From DATBFX01 sp036558305 (GTDB lineage: Bacteria; Chloroflexota; Chloroflexia; Thermomicrobiales; UBA6265): 8,271 nt of DNA. Positions 5,437 through 8,271 of this stretch are shown piece after piece; within the stretch, counting starts at the first letter, position 1; the number at the start of each line of letters is the position of its first letter. Location of the stretch: the NCBI GenBank assembly GCA_036558305.1, contig DATBFX010000436.1, forward strand, positions 1-8,271. Direction: 5' to 3'. The notes under the pieces were generated by a model. The model made no database searches, had not been told where the DNA came from, and was given only the letters and a program-made list of their open reading frames with translations. Both the position numbers and the translations under genes were made by a program.

Positions 5437-7890
5437 CTAATTCGCGGAAAACTCGTGGGAGGGCAACGATCCCGCGTTACCCGATGGGACGGGGGCAATC
5501 CCGGCGGCAAGCGCAGCCGTCGCGGCGGCGGTACGGGTATTGACGCCGAGTTTGGCGAAGATGCTGCCGACGTGGGTTTGGACGGTGCGGGGACTGATGA
5601 AGAGCGCCTCGGCGATCTCGCGATCGGTGTGGCCGGCCACGATGAGGTGGAGCACCTCCAGTTCGCGCCGAGAGAGACCGAAGGGCGGCGAGCCGGCGGT
5701 GTGGGCAGGGGGCTGGGAGACCGGGAATGCCTCGGCCTCGCTCATCGCCTGGTCCAGCGAGAACGTCCGGCCTTTGACGTGTCTCGCCGCGAAGGACTGT
5801 TCGCCCATGACCGCCCGCAACGATCCGACGTGCCCATCGTGCTGGACCCGGTCACCCGCGGCCAGGGGGGCGCCGATGGTTTCACGAAGTACCTCGGCGG
5901 CGCCGAAGAGACGGGCGGCGGAGTCGATTTGGCCAAACCGTGTCGCGAGCCCGGCAAGCTTTTCGATCGCCTCGGCGATGCCGGAGAGGTCGCCCAGGAC
6001 ACGGTAGTGGCGCAACGCGTCGCGGAGCAAGGACGTCGCGCGGGGAGGATCGCCCTGCGTATGGGCGAGCGTGGTGCCGAGGTTCGTCAATGCCCAGGCG
6101 ATACCGCGCCGGTCGCCGAGTGCCTCGTAGAGCCGGAGCGCCTCCTCGTGGAACGCGGCGGCGCCGATCGGATCCTCGCGATCCCAGAACATGTTGCCGA
6201 GGTTCGTCAACACGACGGCGATGCCCCGGCGCTCGTCGAGGTCGCGGAAGAGCGCGAGCGCCTCCCGATAGTGGTCCGTGGCGCGGTCGTAATCACGCTG
6301 CCAACAAAAGGCGTCGCCGAGACCGTTGAGCGCCCTGGCACAATTGCTCAGGTCGTCGGCACGACGGGCCAGCGCAAGGGCCTCCGTGAGGAGGGTCGTG
6401 GCGCGCGCGGCGTCGGCCTGGGCATTCGCCAGCACGCCGGTACCGATCAGGGCACGGATGCGCATCGCGACCGGCGCATCCACCGTCTCCTTCAGGCAGC
6501 GCTCGAGTTGGGCACGCCCCTCGCGCAGGTCGCCGCGCGTGTACCAGAAACGCCAGAGGGCGGCGGCAAGGCGGAGACCAGCGGTCGTGTCGTGCTCCCC
6601 GGCCCACAGGAGCGCAAGGCGGAAGTTGGCGTGATCGGCCTCGAGGCGATCGAGCCACACCGCCTGGTCCGGCCCCGTCAACTCCGGCTCGGCCCGCTCG
6701 GCCAGGAGGAGAAAATGCTCGGCGTGGCGCCGCCGGACGGTCGCCTCGTCGTCCACCTCCCGGAGTTGCTCCTGTCCGAATTCGCGGATCGTCTCCAGCA
6801 TGCCGAATCGCGGCTCCCCCTCCGCCGGACCGACGGACCGGACGAGACTCTTGTCGACGAGCGAAGCGAGGAGGTCGAGAGTGGCGAGCTTCGAGCTTCG
6901 AGCTTGGGCGGCGATGTGCTCGACTCGAAGCTCGCCACTCCCGCAAACCGCTTCCGCCGCGTCCAGATCGAAGCTGCCGGCGAAGACCGACAGGCGGCGG
7001 AAGAGGGCCTGCTCGGGGGGGGTCAACAGGTCGTGGCTCCAGGCGATGGCGTCGCGCATCGTGCGCCGCCGGGGCGGAAGCCCGCGCGACCCGCCGGTGA
7101 GGAGTGGGAGGCGGCTGTCGAGGCGAGAGAGCATGGCTTGGGGGGAGAGAACGTTGCTGCGCGCCGCCGCCAACTCGATCGCCAGCGGCACCCCATCGAG
7201 CCGCCGGCAGATCGTCGCCACGGTCTGCACCGTCGCCGCCGTCGTTTCGAGGTCCGGTTTGACGGCGCGAGCGCGCTCGACGAAGAGGCGAACGGCGTCC
7301 GCGGCGAGGACACGATCGACGGCCGCGGCCGGGGCAAGATCGGCGACCGGGAGGGGAGGCACCGGGACGTCGTATTCGCCGTACGCGTTCAAGATCGTGC
7401 GGCTGGTGACGAGCAGCGTCAACCGTGGGCAGGCGGAGAGGAGCGCCACAACCTCGGTCGTCGCCTCGACGACCTGCTCGAAGTTGTCGAGCACGAGCAG
7501 CAGCTGTCGCTCCCCGATGCGCGCCACGAGAGATGCGACGAGCGGCGTCTCGGCGGTCCCGGCGACGTCGAGGGCACGGACAATCGCCGGCACGACGAGT
7601 CGCGGATCGGCGATGGCGGAGAGATCGACGAAGGCGACACCGGCGGCAAACTCGGGCCGCATCGCCTCGGCCACGGCCAACGCAAGTCGTGTCTTGCCGA
7701 CGCCGCCCGGGCCGGTCAGCACGAGGAGCCGCACGTCCGGCCGGCGGAGGAGAGCGGTGGCCGTGGCGATCTCGTGCTCGCGTCCGATGAGCGGCGTCAG
7801 TGGGATCGGGAGGGGCTCGACGGTGCTCTGGAACACCACGGTCGACTCCGACGACGTGACCGCGGCCGCGACACGCGGTGAGCTTACCAT
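5437..7890 (-). CDS. LuxR-family transcriptional regulator with NB-ARC ATPase and TPR domains
   Basis: A large (817-residue) signal-transducing transcription factor of the STAND/MalT-like class. The PLIGRE motif (33-38) opens an NB-ARC ATPase: Walker A GPGGVGKT (60-67), Walker B LLLVLDNFE (130-138), sensor VTSRT (161-165), and GVPLAIELAA (233-242). A winged-helix region (~280-375, LVDKSLV, then FGMLETIREFGQEQL) leads to TPR-like ~40-residue repeats (~400-675; LTNLG at 561 and 601). A C-terminal GerE/LuxR HTH spans 739-793 (SRRELEVLHLIVAGHTDREIA and PRTVQTHVGSIFAKLGV). Such proteins are thought to oligomerise on ATP plus ligand binding and then activate promoters; the inducer is unknown. The start is uncertain: ATG 7890 is used; a GTG at 7839 has GGAG 6 nt upstream and still precedes the NB-ARC core; a TTG at 8046 would add 52 unconserved residues. 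Residues 318-338 come from a palindromic insertion. Confidence 0.94.
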   Translation of the reverse strand: MVSSPRVAAAVTSSESTVVFQSTVEPLPIPLTPLIGREHEIATATALLRRPDVRLLVLTGPGGVGKTRLALAVAEAMRPEFAAGVAFVDLSAIADPRLVVPAIVRALDVAGTAETPLVASLVARIGERQLLLVLDNFEQVVEATTEVVALLSACPRLTLLVTSRTILNAYGEYDVPVPPLPVADLAPAAAVDRVLAADAVRLFVERARAVKPDLETTAATVQTVATICRRLDGVPLAIELAAARSNVLSPQAMLSRLDSRLPLLTGGSRGLPPRRRTMRDAIAWSHDLLTPPEQALFRRLSVFAGSFDLDAAEAVCGSGELRVEHIAAQARSSKLATLDLLASLVDKSLVRSVGPAEGEPRFGMLETIREFGQEQLREVDDEATVRRRHAEHFLLLAERAEPELTGPDQAVWLDRLEADHANFRLALLWAGEHDTTAGLRLAAALWRFWYTRGDLREGRAQLERCLKETVDAPVAMRIRALIGTGVLANAQADAARATTLLTEALALARRADDLSNCARALNGLGDAFCWQRDYDRATDHYREALALFRDLDERRGIAVVLTNLGNMFWDREDPIGAAAFHEEALRLYEALGDRRGIAWALTNLGTTLAHTQGDPPRATSLLRDALRHYRVLGDLSGIAEAIEKLAGLATRFGQIDSAARLFGAAEVLRETIGAPLAAGDRVQHDGHVGSLRAVMGEQSFAARHVKGRTFSLDQAMSEAEAFPVSQPPAHTAGSPPFGLSRRELEVLHLIVAGHTDREIAEALFISPRTVQTHVGSIFAKLGVNTRTAAATAALAAGIAPVPSGNAGSLPSHEFSAN
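6879..6940. repeat. Palindromic element embedded in-frame in the regulator gene
   Basis: A 17-bp arm starting GAGTGGCGAGCTTC (6879-6895) has its exact reverse complement at 6924-6940. Inside, CGAGC (6899-6903) pairs with GCTCG (6918-6922), extending the stem after a small internal loop. The left arm also contains three tandem heptamers GAGCTTC (6886-6906, last copy GAGCTTG). The element is read through as residues 318-338, exactly where relatives, as I recall them, usually have a short linker between AEAVC and LDLL-x-SLVDKSLV. This looks like a REP-like or RPE-like mobile palindrome inserted without breaking the frame. Confidence 0.75.
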
Positions 7891-7950
7891 CTGCGCGCAG
7901 ACGGTAGGCGCTCCACGACCTGAACGTCCGACCAAGGGCATCAGTTTCAC

Positions 7951-7968
7951 ACGTCGCGTGGGCGACGT
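7951..7968. promoter_or_regulatory. Inverted repeat upstream of the regulator, possible operator
   Basis: ACGTCGC (7951-7957), loop GTGG, GCGACGT (7962-7968): a perfect 7-bp inverted repeat 60 bp upstream of the ATG at 7890. A second, overlapping pairing exists (GAACGTC at 7922-7928 with GACGTTC at 7964-7970). Dyads of this size often bind HTH dimers, so autoregulation by the LuxR protein is possible. If translation really began at 8046 these would be coding, which argues mildly for the downstream start. Confidence 0.4.
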
Positions 7969-8042
7969 TCGGACCGATGAGGACACGCCGGCGGACCCGA
8001 ATCTTGCCGCGAGGCCGAGCATGCTCAGGCCGGTGTGCTGCC

Positions 8043-8271
8043 TCAAACAAGCCCGTGCCGCCGCGCGAAGGCGGCAGCCGCGCGGAGGGACTGGCTCACC
8101 ACGGACCGGTTCCGTCTCTGTGCGTGTGACCGGGCGCGGGCGTCGCCTGTGATGATCGTTGATGTGGCCGGGTTCCTACCGGACACGCGCGTACGGACGG
8201 GGAGACCGAGGCGCCGGCAGTGGTAGGATGCGACCAGCAAATCCACCACGGTGCAACGAAGTTCAGCAGGG
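8043..8271 (-). CDS. Possible partial ORF open to the right edge, unrecognised
   Basis: The minus-strand frame ending with TGA at 8043-8045 stays open to the window edge (about 75 residues). A GTG at 8249 could start it, but the frame may also be the 3' end of a longer gene. I do not recognise it. A short VVDLLVASYHCRRLGLPV stretch faintly recalls the D-L-[LI]-[IV]-A segment of PIN domains, yet no other PIN motif follows, so at best it would be a degraded remnant. The rest is rich in Arg, Ala, Ser and Thr, as random high-GC frames are. Its stop overlaps a TTG that could start the long form of the regulator (TTGA). It could be non-coding; confidence is low. Confidence 0.22.
   Translation of the reverse strand, partial: PAELRCTVVDLLVASYHCRRLGLPVRTRVSGRNPATSTIITGDARARSHAQRRNRSVVSQSLRAAAAFARRHGLV
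8056..8076 (-). terminator. GC hairpin, possible terminator of an off-window gene
   Basis: TGCCGCC (8056-8062), loop GCGCGAA, GGCGGCA (8070-8076): a perfect 7-bp, six-GC stem. It has no T-run on either side. It may end a transcript entering from the right edge on the minus strand, insulating the regulator gene, or may be incidental to GC-rich sequence. Confidence 0.3.

Larger units (their letters stand above)
7891..8271. other. 381-bp right-end region without a confident gene
   Basis: Upstream of the regulator on the minus strand. It holds the dyad at 7951-7968, a GC hairpin at 8056-8076 and a minus-strand ORF open to the window edge. No convincing -35/-10 pair was found, and no tRNA-like fold was noticed. 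Confidence 0.5.

Noticed and set aside
5212..7881. 889-codon plus-strand ORF opposite the RTX and regulator genes
   Set aside because: Its translation is Arg/Gly/Glu-rich with no family motifs. The minus strand carries unmistakable NB-ARC, TPR and LuxR motifs over the same bases, so this is a high-GC shadow frame.

Overview
The window is a high-GC bacterial chromosome segment. Hand counts give about 65-70% GC in the long genes and about 54% in the first toxin gene. Organism clues are a GroES N-terminus controlled by a perfect CIRCE operator, a large NB-ARC/TPR/LuxR regulator, a Uma2-family gene and a Sec-exported RTX-repeat protein. Together these would fit a Chloroflexota (Thermomicrobia/Sphaerobacter-like) genome. 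That is an inference from style; no marker gene in the window settles it.

Layout, left to right. (1) 1-298: the 5' part of groES on the minus strand, running off the left edge, with a good RBS, a sigma70-type promoter and a textbook CIRCE (HrcA operator). (2) 388-1058 (+): a VapBC-type toxin-antitoxin pair of visibly lower GC than its surroundings. (3) 1281-1728 (+): a small secreted CARDB-like protein whose signal peptide and mature domain lie in different frames (frameshift). (4) 1825-3150 (+): a complete enolase-superfamily sugar-acid dehydratase of the ManD subgroup. (5) 3177-3862 (-): a second VapBC pair with a 1-nt overlap, convergent with the dehydratase gene. (6) 4107-4658 (+): a Uma2 (DUF820) putative nuclease. 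(7) 4671-4708: a strong 12-bp inverted repeat between convergent genes, probably a shared terminator. (8) 4736-5281 (-): a small Sec-exported protein made of 13 uninterrupted RTX nonapeptides. (9) 5437-7890 (-): an NB-ARC ATPase/TPR/LuxR-HTH transcriptional regulator, whose coding sequence contains an in-frame palindromic element at 6879-6940. (10) 7891-8271: mostly regulatory or uncertain sequence with two hairpins and an ORF open to the right edge.

The genes do not form one pathway. Strand changes after almost every gene or pair, and the two TA modules, the Uma2 gene, the frameshifted gene and the palindromic insertion all suggest an accessory, rearranged stretch beside a conserved chaperonin locus. 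The observations most worth a second look are the palindromic element read through as protein inside the regulator, the CIRCE placed so that it could also affect the divergent vapBC pair, and the ManD-subgroup enzyme with a full catalytic set but a Pro after the His-Gly of its active-site loop. I saw no CRISPR array, tRNA, rRNA or insertion sequence.
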